Of a DNA stretch of 64,000 nucleotides, positions 17,098-24,978 are shown piece after piece. The notes below the pieces were generated by a model. It was not told the DNA's origin and searched no databases. It was given only the letters and a program-made list of their open reading frames with translations. The DNA lies in assembly GCF_003569045.1 (NCBI RefSeq), contig NZ_BFCB01000003.1, positions 2,294,001 to 2,358,000 on the forward strand. The letters are read 5' to 3'. The DNA comes from Aggregatilinea lenta. GTDB taxonomy: Bacteria > Chloroflexota > Anaerolineae > Aggregatilineales > Aggregatilineaceae. A program made the translations under genes and the position numbers. Position 1 is the first letter of the stretch; every line of letters begins with the position of its first letter.

Positions 17098-18340
17098 TCC
17101 CGTTGTACTTGCTAAAGATCAACACGGCGTTGTGCCCCCCGAAGCCAAACGAGTTGCTCATCACCGTCTCGACCTCGGCGGCGGTGCCCACGTTGGGCAC
17201 GTAGTTGAGGTCGCAATCGGGATCAGGTTCGTTAAGGTTGATGGTGGGCGGGATGAACTGCTCGGTGATGGTTTTGACGCTGAAGACCGCCTCGACACTG
17301 CCCGCCGCGCCCATCAGGTGGCCGGTAACGGACTTGGTCGAGCTGATCGGGACGTTGTAGGCGTGCTCGCCAAAGATGGCCTTGATCGCCTTCGTCTCGC
17401 TGGAGTCGTTGAACTTGGTGCTGGTTCCGTGCGCGTTGATGTAGCTGATGTCTTCCGGCGTCAGCCCGGCATTTTTCAGGGCGCGGCGCATGGCTTCCTG
17501 CGCGCCTTCGCCGTTTTCCAACGGGGCGGTGACGTGATAGGCGTCGCACGTCGAGCCATAGCCGATCAGCTCGCAATAGATGTGCGCGCCGCGTGCCTTG
17601 GCGTGCTCCAGCTCTTCGAGCACCAGCGTCGCCGCGCCTTCCGCCACGACGAAGCCGTCGCGGTTCAGCGAGAACGGACGCGAGGCACCCTGCGGATCGT
17701 CGTTGCGGCGCGAGATGGCCTGCATGTTGTTGAGGCTGGACATCGCCAGCGGGACCATGCCCGCTTCGGTACTCCCGGCCAGCATGGCGACTGCCGCGCC
17801 GCGCCGGATCATTTCGCACGCCTCGCCGATGCTGTTGTTGCCGGTGGCGCAGGCCGTCGCTATCGCCATGTTGGGGCCGCGCAGGCCCAGGTCGATGGCG
17901 ATCTTGCCGGACGGGCTGTCGGGCAGCATCATGGGCAGCAGCAGCGGGCTGACGCTGGTGACGCCCTTTTCGTTCACGGTGTTGATGCCGTCGATCAGCG
18001 ACTGGATGCCGCCGATGCCGGTGCCCATCAGCACGCCGATTTCCCACAAGTTTTCCTGAGACACGTCCAGGCAGGAGTCTTCGAGGGCCTGCTTGCAGGC
18101 GTAGAGGCCCAACTGGGTCACACGATCCGTGCGGCGGAATTCGCGCCGGCCCAGGAATGCTTCGGGATCGAAGTCCTTCACCGGCGCGCCGAAAGTAACT
18201 TCGAGGCCCATTTCCTCAAATTCCGGGATGTGCTGCGCGCCCGACACGCCGTTGGACGCGTTTTGCCACGCTTCGTCGGGTGAGTTGCCCACCGGACAAA
18301 TGATGCCAAGCCCGGTCACAACTACACGTTTCATTTCCAC
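17090..18340 (-). CDS. fabF: 3-oxoacyl-ACP synthase II
   Basis: FabF elongates acyl-ACP by decarboxylative condensation with malonyl-ACP. The Cys-His-His triad is C164 (ATACATGNN), H304 (INAHGTSTKFND) and H341 (VTGHLMGAAGS); length 416 is typical. The start is taken as GTG 18340 because GGAGG lies 8 nt before it; an ATG two codons in (18334) is the alternative. It is the first gene of a two-gene operon with fabH. A TATAAT (minus strand, 18426-18431) lies 85 nt upstream without a good -35. No acpP, fabD or fabG is adjacent. Confidence 0.95.
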   Translation of the reverse strand: MEMKRVVVTGLGIICPVGNSPDEAWQNASNGVSGAQHIPEFEEMGLEVTFGAPVKDFDPEAFLGRREFRRTDRVTQLGLYACKQALEDSCLDVSQENLWEIGVLMGTGIGGIQSLIDGINTVNEKGVTSVSPLLLPMMLPDSPSGKIAIDLGLRGPNMAIATACATGNNSIGEACEMIRRGAAVAMLAGSTEAGMVPLAMSSLNNMQAISRRNDDPQGASRPFSLNRDGFVVAEGAATLVLEELEHAKARGAHIYCELIGYGSTCDAYHVTAPLENGEGAQEAMRRALKNAGLTPEDISYINAHGTSTKFNDSSETKAIKAIFGEHAYNVPISSTKSVTGHLMGAAGSVEAVFSVKTITEQFIPPTINLNEPDPDCDLNYVPNVGTAAEVETVMSNSFGFGGHNAVLIFSKYNGND

Positions 18341-18536
18341 TGAGCTATCCTCCGGTCAAGCTGCGCACGCAGCAGTAAGCTCACTTGCGCAAAGCGTTCA
18401 GTCACCCACAGTGGCGGGCCGCGCGATTATATCTCGGTCCGGCAGCGCCAAGAACGCTTCACGATCATCTCGCACTGTATAAACCCGCCATGACCCAAAA
18501 CGTTACACTTCGACCCCGTGGATCGCGGCGGCGACA

Positions 18537-18545
18537 TGGTATAAT
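18537..18545 (+). promoter_or_regulatory. Extended -10 promoter of SDR gene
   Basis: TGGTATAAT (extended -10 type) lies 23 nt before the ATG, with GGGAGG between; no matching -35 is seen. Confidence 0.5.
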
Positions 18546-18568
18546 TCTGCGCGGGAGGCAGGCAAACC

Positions 18569-19516
18569 ATGATTTTGATTACGGGTGCAACCGGACTGGT
18601 TGGACGCTATCTCGTATCCCAGCTCGCGCAGGCGGGCTGGCCGGTGCGCGTGCTGACGGAACGCCGCCACGAAGGGCGACTGGCGCGGCTCGGCTGGCCG
18701 GACACCGTCGAGATCTTCCAGGGCGACCTGGCGGACACCGACAGCCTGCACCAGGCGCTGCAGGGCGTGCACACCGTCTTTCACCTGGCGAGCGCGCAGT
18801 GGTGGGGCCGCCGCCGCGACCTGGAACGCGTGGACGTGCAAGGCACGCGCAATTTGGTCGCTGTGGCCCGTTCGGCGCGTATCGGGCGGATCTACTTCCT
18901 CAGCCAGCTCGGCGCGGAGCCGTCGTCAGCCTACCTGCTGATGCGCGTCAAGGGGCAGGTCGAAGGGCTGATCCGCAACAGCGGCATCCCGTACACGATC
19001 ATGCGCTGCGGCCTGATCTTCGGGCCAGAGGATCGCTTCGTCAACGGTATCGCCATGCTGCTGCGCACGAACCCGGTGGTGTTCTTTCAGCCGGGCAAGG
19101 GCGAAGGCCTGCTGCATCCTATTTACGTCAAAGACCTCGTCGCCGCGCTGGAACACAGCCTGCAAAGCATCGACCTCGTGGACCAGACGATCGAGATCGG
19201 CGGGGCGGAATACGTCACGTACAACGAAATGGTCCGCACGGTGATGCGTGTGACAGGTGCGCACCGGATCGTCGTGCCGCTGCCGCCGTATACGCTGCGC
19301 ATTATGACCAACCTCGTCAACCGCGTGGTGCGGCGCTGGCCGATGACGCCGCAGTGGTTCGACATTCTGGCCGGGAACCGTACCGCCAAGCTGGGTAACC
19401 TGTACGATTACTGCGGCGTGCGTCCGGTGCGCTTCGAGGACACGCTGCTGACTTACATGCCGCAGCGCCGCTATTTGCCAGAGCTGGCGCGTTTCATGCT
19501 GCGCCGCTCGTATTGA
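18569..19516 (+). CDS. NAD(P)-dependent epimerase/dehydratase-type (atypical SDR) protein
   Basis: The 315-residue protein opens with the Rossmann glycine motif TGATGLVGRYL (residues 5-15), then DLADTDSL and VFHLASAQWWG, features of extended/atypical SDRs. The usual YxxxK site is not obvious: after FLSQLGA the sequence reads SSAYLLMRVKGQVE, where Y and K are spaced differently (YLLMRVK). This fits NmrA or complex-I NDUFA9-like atypical SDRs, which bind cofactor but may not catalyse. A late region (GGAEYVTYNEMVRTVMRVTG) is typical of that group. It is divergent from fabF with its own extended -10 promoter and a GGGAGG site. The substrate is unknown. Confidence 0.8.
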   Translation: MILITGATGLVGRYLVSQLAQAGWPVRVLTERRHEGRLARLGWPDTVEIFQGDLADTDSLHQALQGVHTVFHLASAQWWGRRRDLERVDVQGTRNLVAVARSARIGRIYFLSQLGAEPSSAYLLMRVKGQVEGLIRNSGIPYTIMRCGLIFGPEDRFVNGIAMLLRTNPVVFFQPGKGEGLLHPIYVKDLVAALEHSLQSIDLVDQTIEIGGAEYVTYNEMVRTVMRVTGAHRIVVPLPPYTLRIMTNLVNRVVRRWPMTPQWFDILAGNRTAKLGNLYDYCGVRPVRFEDTLLTYMPQRRYLPELARFMLRRSY

Positions 19517-19574
19517 GGCGGCACGGGCCGGATTTGACTGAATCGTACGCGAAGATTATCGGGTGACGGACGAC

Positions 19575-20441
19575 ATGGCAGACATTCGCAGATTGATACA
19601 GCCGGACGACCTGCGCGACGCAGCCACTTTTCAGGATCATCCCGCGTTTGGCGCGCAGCCGATCCGATTTTCGCAGCCTGCCCTGGTCGCGCTGGCCCAC
19701 AACGGTGGGCTGGTGTTGGGGGCCTACGACAACGGCGACTTGATCGGGCTGTCGGTCAGCTTTCTGGGAACCGACGTGAGCGATCCCAAGCGGCCCGCGA
19801 TGGCAAACCTCAAAATGGTCACGACTTTTCTGGGCGTGCACCCCGACGCGCGGGCGGGCGTGGGGTTCGAACTGCTGCTGGAACAGCGCGCCTACGCCAC
19901 GCGGCAGGGCATCCGGCTGATTACGTGGACGCTCGATCCGCTCAACGCCGCGTATGCGGACTTGAGTCTGCACCAACTTGGCGCGATCACGGGCGAGTTT
20001 GTGGCCGATTACTTTGGAGCCAACGGTCACCCGACCAGTGCCGCTGACCGGTTGGTGATCGAGTGGTGGGTGACGAACCGCCGCGTCGAAGAGCGGCTCA
20101 CCGGACGGCGTGTGCAGTTGGAGCTGGACGCCTATTTGGGCGGCAATGCGACCGTGATCAACCCATCGCAGCCGGGCGAGCCGTGGCCTCAGCCGGAGCC
20201 GCTGCACGCGATGGGCGAGGCTACCATACTGCTGCTGGAAATCCCGATCGAGTTCGGCGCGCTGCACGTGGATGTGCCCGAGTTGGCGGCATCGTGGCGC
20301 GAGCATGTGCGCGTTGCTCTGCGGGCCGTGCTGAGCGAGGGGTACATCATCACCGATTTCGTGCAGGGGAATTGGCAGGGCCGCCCGCGCAGTTTTTACG
20401 TGCTCAGCCTCGCGCCGCGCAGTTTCTTCAGCCTCAGTTAG
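19575..20441 (+). CDS. Predicted GNAT-superfamily acyltransferase (COG3375-like)
   Basis: The protein of about 288 residues resembles the uncharacterised GNAT-like family COG3375: LVLGAYDNGDLIGLSVSFLG, then KMVTTFLGVHPDARAGVGFELLLEQRAYATRQGIRLITWTLDPLNAAYADLSLHQLGAI, with the acyl-CoA-binding loop around GVHPDARAGVGF. The C-terminal part (RRVEERLTGRRV onward) is characteristic of the same family. ATG 19575 is used; GTG 19563 is four codons earlier and neither has a clear ribosome site. It follows the SDR gene by about 58 nt on the same strand. No substrate can be assigned. Confidence 0.7.
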   Translation: MADIRRLIQPDDLRDAATFQDHPAFGAQPIRFSQPALVALAHNGGLVLGAYDNGDLIGLSVSFLGTDVSDPKRPAMANLKMVTTFLGVHPDARAGVGFELLLEQRAYATRQGIRLITWTLDPLNAAYADLSLHQLGAITGEFVADYFGANGHPTSAADRLVIEWWVTNRRVEERLTGRRVQLELDAYLGGNATVINPSQPGEPWPQPEPLHAMGEATILLLEIPIEFGALHVDVPELAASWREHVRVALRAVLSEGYIITDFVQGNWQGRPRSFYVLSLAPRSFFSLS

Positions 20442-20449
20442 CAGACAGG

Positions 20450-20552
20450 GAGCGGTTAGCCGTTAGCGATTTGCCAGGAGCAAACGCGGCCAGCAAAAGC
20501 AGACGCGACCTCACCCCGGCCCCTTTCCAGCGACGACCGGAGAGGGGAGACG
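20450..20552 (+). repeat. Mosaic intergenic repeat, modules R4-R1
   Basis: R4 (20450-20475) contains GCGGTTAGCC, identical to 8956-8965, and TAGCCGTTAGC, identical to the reverse strand at 33370-33380. R1 (20503-20552) starts GCGACCTCACCCC and folds on TTTCC...GGAGAGG. It fills most of the gap between the convergent GNAT and VOC genes. Confidence 0.65.
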
Positions 20553-20616
20553 AGCAATGCCGGGTGGGGCAGGGACAGGACGATTTTGAGTTCGTCTTTG
20601 GCGGCAAATTCTTTCG

Positions 20617-21099
20617 TCAAGGAGTGTCTGAAACAGTCGCTGCCGGTTTGTTGTCGAGCTGCTCGGACAGCGCCACGATGATGCCTTCAGGTCCGCGAAT
20701 GTAGGCCAGCCGGTACGCGTCTTCGTACTGCATTTCACCGATCAGCTCAGCCCCATGAGCGCGCAGACGCGCGACGATCTCATCGATGCCATCGACGAGG
20801 AACATGGCACGGCGCAGGCCCATCGTGTTCGCCGGCAGATTGACGGGCCCAAATCGGACCGGGTCGGGCGTGTGGAACTTGTCCAGCTCGACGCCGACGC
20901 CGCCGTCGGGAGACCGCAGCATGGCGAGGGTGGCCCGGACATCCTTCAGCCCGATCAGGCTCCCGATCGAAGGCCCTTCGACCGTCGCCTCGCCTTCCAG
21001 CTCCAAACCAAGTTCGATGAAGAACGCTTTGACCGCTTCCAGGTCGTCGACCACGATAAGCACGTTGTCCATCCGTAACAAGCTGCCTTTTGCGGCCAT
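20617..21099 (-). CDS. VOC-superfamily (glyoxalase/bleomycin-resistance fold) protein
   Basis: This 160-residue protein has the paired beta-alpha-beta units of the VOC fold: MDNVLIVVDDLEAVKAFFIELGLELEGE (first unit) and MGLRRAMFLVDGIDEIVARLRAHGAELIGE followed by YIRGPEGIIVALSEQL (second unit). The ending IRGPEGIIVALSE, with the metal-ligand glutamate, is typical. It may be a dioxygenase, lyase or binding protein; the substrate is open. ATG 21099 is chosen because GGAGG sits 5 nt upstream; the longer frame adds 24 unrelated residues. TATAAT (minus strand, 21192-21197) is a likely -10. Confidence 0.8.
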   Translation of the reverse strand: MAAKGSLLRMDNVLIVVDDLEAVKAFFIELGLELEGEATVEGPSIGSLIGLKDVRATLAMLRSPDGGVGVELDKFHTPDPVRFGPVNLPANTMGLRRAMFLVDGIDEIVARLRAHGAELIGEMQYEDAYRLAYIRGPEGIIVALSEQLDNKPAATVSDTP

Positions 21100-21280
21100 C
21101 CATTCCTCCGGTTTCTGTGTCGGCAAAAATGCGCCAACCGGCAAATAAGCATCCAGCGTACAGTGAGTCATCCGTGGACCGTTCTGGTGTGATTATATGA
21201 AAATGCCGGAGGCGTTGGCTTGTAAAAAATCAACGGGTTGGCAAATTTGAACCTGCTCCTACAAACCCCGTTGAGATGGC

Positions 21281-21334
21281 TTTTCTCCCCTCTCCAGCCC
21301 AGACTGGAGAGGAGTCGAGGGTGAGGTCGCGGTG
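21281..21334 (-). repeat. Solo R1 repeat module
   Basis: An inverted copy of R1 (CTCCCCTCTCCAG...CTGGAGAGG...GTGAGGTCGC) lies in the gap between the VOC and MarR genes, without R2-R4 beside it. Confidence 0.6.
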
Positions 21335-21397
21335 ATAGCCGGATTGATTATTTTGCTAAACTGCATCACTGCGCCCCTATATGTTTAGGGTAGGGGA

Positions 21398-21847
21398 TCA
21401 GGGCGTGCGGCTCAGGCGGCGCAGCGCCGCGATCAGCACCGGCAGATTGGGTCCGGCGTCGGCGAAGAAGCGCTCGTCCACGTCTTCCACAACCTGCGTC
21501 GCCTGCGCGGCCAACGCGCGTCCCCCGTCCGTCACTTCGACCGCCTTCGCGCGGCTGTCGGTGGGATGCGGCGCGCGGCGAACCAGCCCCTTGTCCTCCA
21601 ACGTGCGCAAGACCTGGGACGCCATCATCGGATCGATGCGCGCTTCGGCGGCGATCTGTGCCTGGGTGACTGCTTCCCCGCGGCGGCTGAGCCACACGCC
21701 AACCGCCAGCACGACGTACTGCACGTGCGTCAGGTTGAGCGGTTCCAGGGCAGCGCGCTGCTCCCGCTGCCAGCGATTCGTGGCCTGCCACAGCAGAAAG
21801 CCGGGACTGTCGTCCGCGGAGGAATAGCGGAAGGGCACGTCAGGCAT
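21398..21847 (-). CDS. MarR-family transcriptional regulator
   Basis: The 149-residue protein has the MarR winged helix-turn-helix: LTHVQYVVLAVGVWLSRRGEAVTQAQIAAEARIDPMMASQVLRTLEDKGLVRR, then the wing segment HPTDSRAKAVEVTDGGRAL. Its ATG overlaps the stop of the upstream EVE gene by 8 nt (ATGCCTGA), so the two are translationally coupled. The longer frame is rejected because it would run through the EVE coding region. Two AT-rich dyads at the EVE promoter are candidate autoregulatory sites. The ligand is unknown. Confidence 0.88.
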   Translation of the reverse strand: MPDVPFRYSSADDSPGFLLWQATNRWQREQRAALEPLNLTHVQYVVLAVGVWLSRRGEAVTQAQIAAEARIDPMMASQVLRTLEDKGLVRRAPHPTDSRAKAVEVTDGGRALAAQATQVVEDVDERFFADAGPNLPVLIAALRRLSRTP

Positions 21848-22274
21848 CGATGCCCACTCCCATCGCGGCGGCGATGCGGCGGAAATCCGCTTCCGGCACG
21901 CTGAGATGCCCGGTGCGGAAGACATAACCCCAGTGCTGGCGGTCGTGGATGAAGGACAGCGCCTCCAGCATGGGCGCGATGGGCGCGGGATGGGATGGCA
22001 AAAACGTCACGTCGCGGCGGAAGGGGGTGAAGTCCGGGGCCATCTCGACCTGATAGATCGTGTCGCCGGTGATGCGTCCGAGGGCGGTGAACGCCTGAAG
22101 CGGCTCCCCGGCGGGGTAGTCGGTGCGCGGCGAGTAGTAGACGAACCAGTCGCCCACGTTCATGCGGCGCAGCGGCGCGGCTTTCCCGTGGTTGAGCTGC
22201 ACGAAGCTGCCTTCGACGCCCCGTTGGACGTGGCTGCGGGAGACGACGCCGATCCAGTAGCGGGTGGGTTCCAT
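21840..22274 (-). CDS. EVE-domain (UPF0310, PUA-like) protein
   Basis: The protein has 144 residues and the small standalone EVE layout: YWIGVVSRSHVQRGVEGSFVQLNHGKAAPLRRMNVGDWFVYYSPRT, then QAFTALGRITGDTIYQV and RDVTFLPSHPAPIAPML. EVE domains share the PUA/YTH/ASCH fold and are thought to bind modified bases in nucleic acid. The gene leads a two-gene operon with the MarR regulator. GAGG precedes the ATG by 9 nt, and TATAAT lies about 30 nt further up. No restriction or modification gene is adjacent. Confidence 0.88.
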   Translation of the reverse strand: MEPTRYWIGVVSRSHVQRGVEGSFVQLNHGKAAPLRRMNVGDWFVYYSPRTDYPAGEPLQAFTALGRITGDTIYQVEMAPDFTPFRRDVTFLPSHPAPIAPMLEALSFIHDRQHWGYVFRTGHLSVPEADFRRIAAAMGVGIDA

Positions 22275-22294
22275 GCTGCTGCCTCGTGTGATTC

Positions 22295-22332
22295 ATATGT
22301 ACGAATATTATATACGCGCATATCAAATGCGC
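22295..22332. promoter_or_regulatory. AT-rich dyads at the EVE-marR promoter
   Basis: The minus-strand -10 TATAAT (22307-22312) is framed by two inverted repeats: ATATG/CATAT (22295-22323) and GCGCAT-N5-ATGCGC (22316-22332). MarR proteins bind such palindromes; binding here is inferred. Confidence 0.45.
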
Positions 22333-22333
22333 C

Positions 22334-22364
22334 AAACAAAAGCGGGCGATGGGTGGTCGCCCGC
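22334..22364 (-). terminator. Terminator of the double solute-binding lipoprotein gene
   Basis: On the minus strand, a perfect 8-bp stem GCGGGCGA/TCGCCCGC with a 7-nt loop is followed by TTTTGTTT, 22 nt after the stop codon. Confidence 0.85.
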
Positions 22365-22385
22365 CGGTTGTCGTTTCGGCGAGGG

Positions 22386-24317
22386 TTAGCCCATCGCGGC
22401 GTCGCTGACGTGCGAATCCGGGTTGACCTGCGGCCACGGCACGATCGTCAGCGGATCGCCCAGGGCAAAGTCCTCCGACCACAGCCGCTGGTACGTGCCG
22501 TCACTCGCCATGTCTTGCAGCGTGAAGTCCACCAGGGCGCGGAAGTCCGCGTCGTTGCGGGGCAGGGCCAGCGTGATGGGCAGCGTGTCGCCGTAGGGCG
22601 TGTCGAGGATCTTCACCGAGTCGGGGTCGGCTTCGCGGGCCAGCGCCAGCAGGCGCAGGCTGTCCCCGAAGATGGCCTTGATGTTGTCCGCCACGACCAT
22701 CGTATAGACCGCTTCCTCTTCGCGCTGGATAGCGAAAGTCGAGACGTTGTTCTCGACGTTGAACATCTCCGCCAGCGCGGTGATGCGCTCCTCGTCGCCC
22801 GCCGTGTCGGCGAAGAACCCGATCCACCAGCCCGTGCCGCGCATGTCCGCGAAGCCTTCGATCTCGCTGTTGGCCGGGACCATCAGGCGGTTGCCGTGCT
22901 GGATGTACGGCAGCGAATACTCGACACGATCCGCGCCGTCCCAGCGCGGGCTGACGCCGACGGCCAGATCCGCCTCCCCATTGGCGACCAGGTCGACGGC
23001 GTTTTGCGCGGAGTTGGGCACGTATTCGATCTGCGCGCCCCAGCGCCGCGCCATTTCCTCGATCATCGCCCGGTTCAGCGCGTTGGTGATGCGCACGCGG
23101 GCGGGCGCTTCTTCGCCCTCCTGCATGAGGCCCGCCACACGGATCGGCTGGCCGTTCTGGATGCGGTCCATCACCGAGCTGGCGGGGTAGGGCATGTCGG
23201 CGTTGAAGTCGGCCAGGACACGCTCGTCCTCGTAGAGGCTGTCGTAGACCGGCACCAGCGCATCGAAGTCCATATCGTCGTTGGGGAACCACTGGTCGAA
23301 GATCTCGTCCAGGCGACCGCTGGCCTTCAGCCGCTGCAACGAGCGGTTGAGCACGTTGCGCAGGTTGACGTCGAAGCGGCGCAGGGCCATTGCGTACGGC
23401 TCGAAGGCGACCGCCTCGTCGATCAGGCGCATCTGCTGGCGACCGGCGCGGCGCAGGCTGTCCAACGGCCCGACCATGCCCTCGACTTCGCCCGCCGCCA
23501 ACGCGTCCAGGGCGGCGTTCTGCGACAGGTACGTGCGGATGTCCACGTCGGTGCCCGTCTGTTCTTCCCACTGGCGCAGGACGCGCTCGCTGCGGGTCCC
23601 GATCTCGACGCCGATGGGCAGCCCGGCCATCGAGGCAAGATCGCCGTAGGGGCTGTCCGCCCGCACGACCATACGTTCCTCGTTCAGGTAGTAGGCGTGC
23701 GTGTAATCGAGCGCGTCTTCACGGTCGCGGGAGTGCACCTGCGTGCCGAGCAGCATGTCTACGTCGCCGTTGAGCAGCGTGGCGATGTCGTTCTGGCGCG
23801 TGACCTGGACCCACTGCACGCTGATGCCCAGCTCGATCTCGATGGCGCTCATGATGTCGGCCTCGTAGCCGTCCACCTCGCCGGTTTCGTTCAGCCACGC
23901 GAACGGGTAGGCGTTGTAATAGGTGCCGACGCGCAACGTTTGCGATTCCTGCGCGTTGACCAGCCCGGATTCATCGTAGGGCGCGGAGGACGTAGGCGTG
24001 GCCTGATTGGGCACGAGCGTCGGCGGGACGAGCGTCGGCGCGGAGATGGTCGGCGTGGCGGACGGATCCGGCGGCAGCGTGGCGGTCGGCGTCGGGGTCG
24101 AAGTGATCAGCGGCTCGACCTCGGCGGTTCCAATCGGCTCCACGATGATCGGCCCGGCTTCTTCGGTCGCTTCCGGTCCCTGGGCGGCGGCGGGCGATCC
24201 GCAGCCGGACGCGACCAGCGCAGCCAGCAGCAGGGCGGCGATCAGCGGGGCAAAAGGCCCAGTGCGCCGCGCCATACGCGGGTGAGCCTGTGTCACGTTA
24301 GGATTCATCACGTCCAT
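22386..24317 (-). CDS. Lipoprotein with two tandem family-3 solute-binding domains
   Basis: The protein has 643 residues. A lipoprotein signal (RRTGPFAPLIAALLLAALVASGC) is followed by a Pro/Thr/Ser linker. Solute-binding domain 1 (about residues 125-350; TLRVGTYYNAYPFAWLNETGEVDGYEADI) and domain 2 (about 390-620; PIRVAGLMQEGE to LWSEDFALG) complete it. Both have the form of amino-acid-type ABC receptor proteins, or of the sensor domains of signalling proteins. There is no permease, ATPase or kinase domain here. ATG 24317 has GGAG 8 nt upstream and overlaps nadD by 20 nt, so it is part of the obg-nadD operon. A MltF-type lytic enzyme is unlikely because no transglycosylase domain is seen. Confidence 0.8.
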   Translation of the reverse strand: MDVMNPNVTQAHPRMARRTGPFAPLIAALLLAALVASGCGSPAAAQGPEATEEAGPIIVEPIGTAEVEPLITSTPTPTATLPPDPSATPTISAPTLVPPTLVPNQATPTSSAPYDESGLVNAQESQTLRVGTYYNAYPFAWLNETGEVDGYEADIMSAIEIELGISVQWVQVTRQNDIATLLNGDVDMLLGTQVHSRDREDALDYTHAYYLNEERMVVRADSPYGDLASMAGLPIGVEIGTRSERVLRQWEEQTGTDVDIRTYLSQNAALDALAAGEVEGMVGPLDSLRRAGRQQMRLIDEAVAFEPYAMALRRFDVNLRNVLNRSLQRLKASGRLDEIFDQWFPNDDMDFDALVPVYDSLYEDERVLADFNADMPYPASSVMDRIQNGQPIRVAGLMQEGEEAPARVRITNALNRAMIEEMARRWGAQIEYVPNSAQNAVDLVANGEADLAVGVSPRWDGADRVEYSLPYIQHGNRLMVPANSEIEGFADMRGTGWWIGFFADTAGDEERITALAEMFNVENNVSTFAIQREEEAVYTMVVADNIKAIFGDSLRLLALAREADPDSVKILDTPYGDTLPITLALPRNDADFRALVDFTLQDMASDGTYQRLWSEDFALGDPLTIVPWPQVNPDSHVSDAAMG

Positions 24318-24978
24318 CGTCGGCACTCCTATACAAGTGGTGTTCCTCGACGTACGCACACACGGCGTCCGGCAGTTGGTAGCGCACGCTGACGCCCGCA
24401 GCGATCTGCGCCGCGATATGGGACGCGGACAGCTCGATCAGCGGTGCGTCGATCCAGGCGATACGCGATCGGAGGCCGGGGATGTGACGCTCCAGGTCGT
24501 CGAGGGCAGGGGGGTAACCGGGGCGGCGCATCACGCCGAGCGTTGCCAGCGCGATCAGCTCCGCCGGGCGCGACCAGTTAGGCAGGTCGCGCAGGGAATC
24601 GCCACCGATCAGGAAAAACAGATCCGCGCCGGGATAGTCGGTCTGGACCAGACGCAGCATATCGACGGTGTAGTGCGGGCCGGGCCGGTCGAGGTCCGCG
24701 CGACACAGGGCAAAGCGGTCGTTATCCGCAATCGCGCGCTCGACCATCGCGGCACGGTGCGCGGCGCTGGCGCGTACGTCGGCGGCGAGCTTGTGGGGCG
24801 GATCGGCGGCAGGCGTAAACAATATACAGTCCAGCGCGAGGCTGCTGGCGGACGTCTCGGCCAGGATCAGGTGGCCGACGTGCGGCGGGTCGAAGGTCCC
24901 GCCGAAGATCCCGATGCGTTTCCCGCGCGCTGGATTGGCCCCCCTCACCGCGCTGGCGGCGAGGCTCAGTCTTCCCAT
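24298..24978 (-). CDS. nadD: Nicotinate-nucleotide adenylyltransferase
   Basis: NadD adenylates nicotinate mononucleotide in NAD synthesis. The 226-residue protein has GIFGGTFDPPHVGHL at residues 23-37 (nucleotidyltransferase T/HxGH motif) and LFFLIGGDSLRDLPNW. Its C-terminal motif reads LSASHIAAQIAAG, where the family usually has an arginine (ISxTxIR); here that position is alanine. The N-terminus carries about 20 extra residues whose coding overlaps the obg stop by 13 nt. It sits between obg and the lipoprotein gene in one operon; obg-nadD is a common bacterial pairing. The function is secure, the missing arginine notable. Confidence 0.92.
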   Translation of the reverse strand: MGRLSLAASAVRGANPARGKRIGIFGGTFDPPHVGHLILAETSASSLALDCILFTPAADPPHKLAADVRASAAHRAAMVERAIADNDRFALCRADLDRPGPHYTVDMLRLVQTDYPGADLFFLIGGDSLRDLPNWSRPAELIALATLGVMRRPGYPPALDDLERHIPGLRSRIAWIDAPLIELSASHIAAQIAAGVSVRYQLPDAVCAYVEEHHLYRSADDGRDES

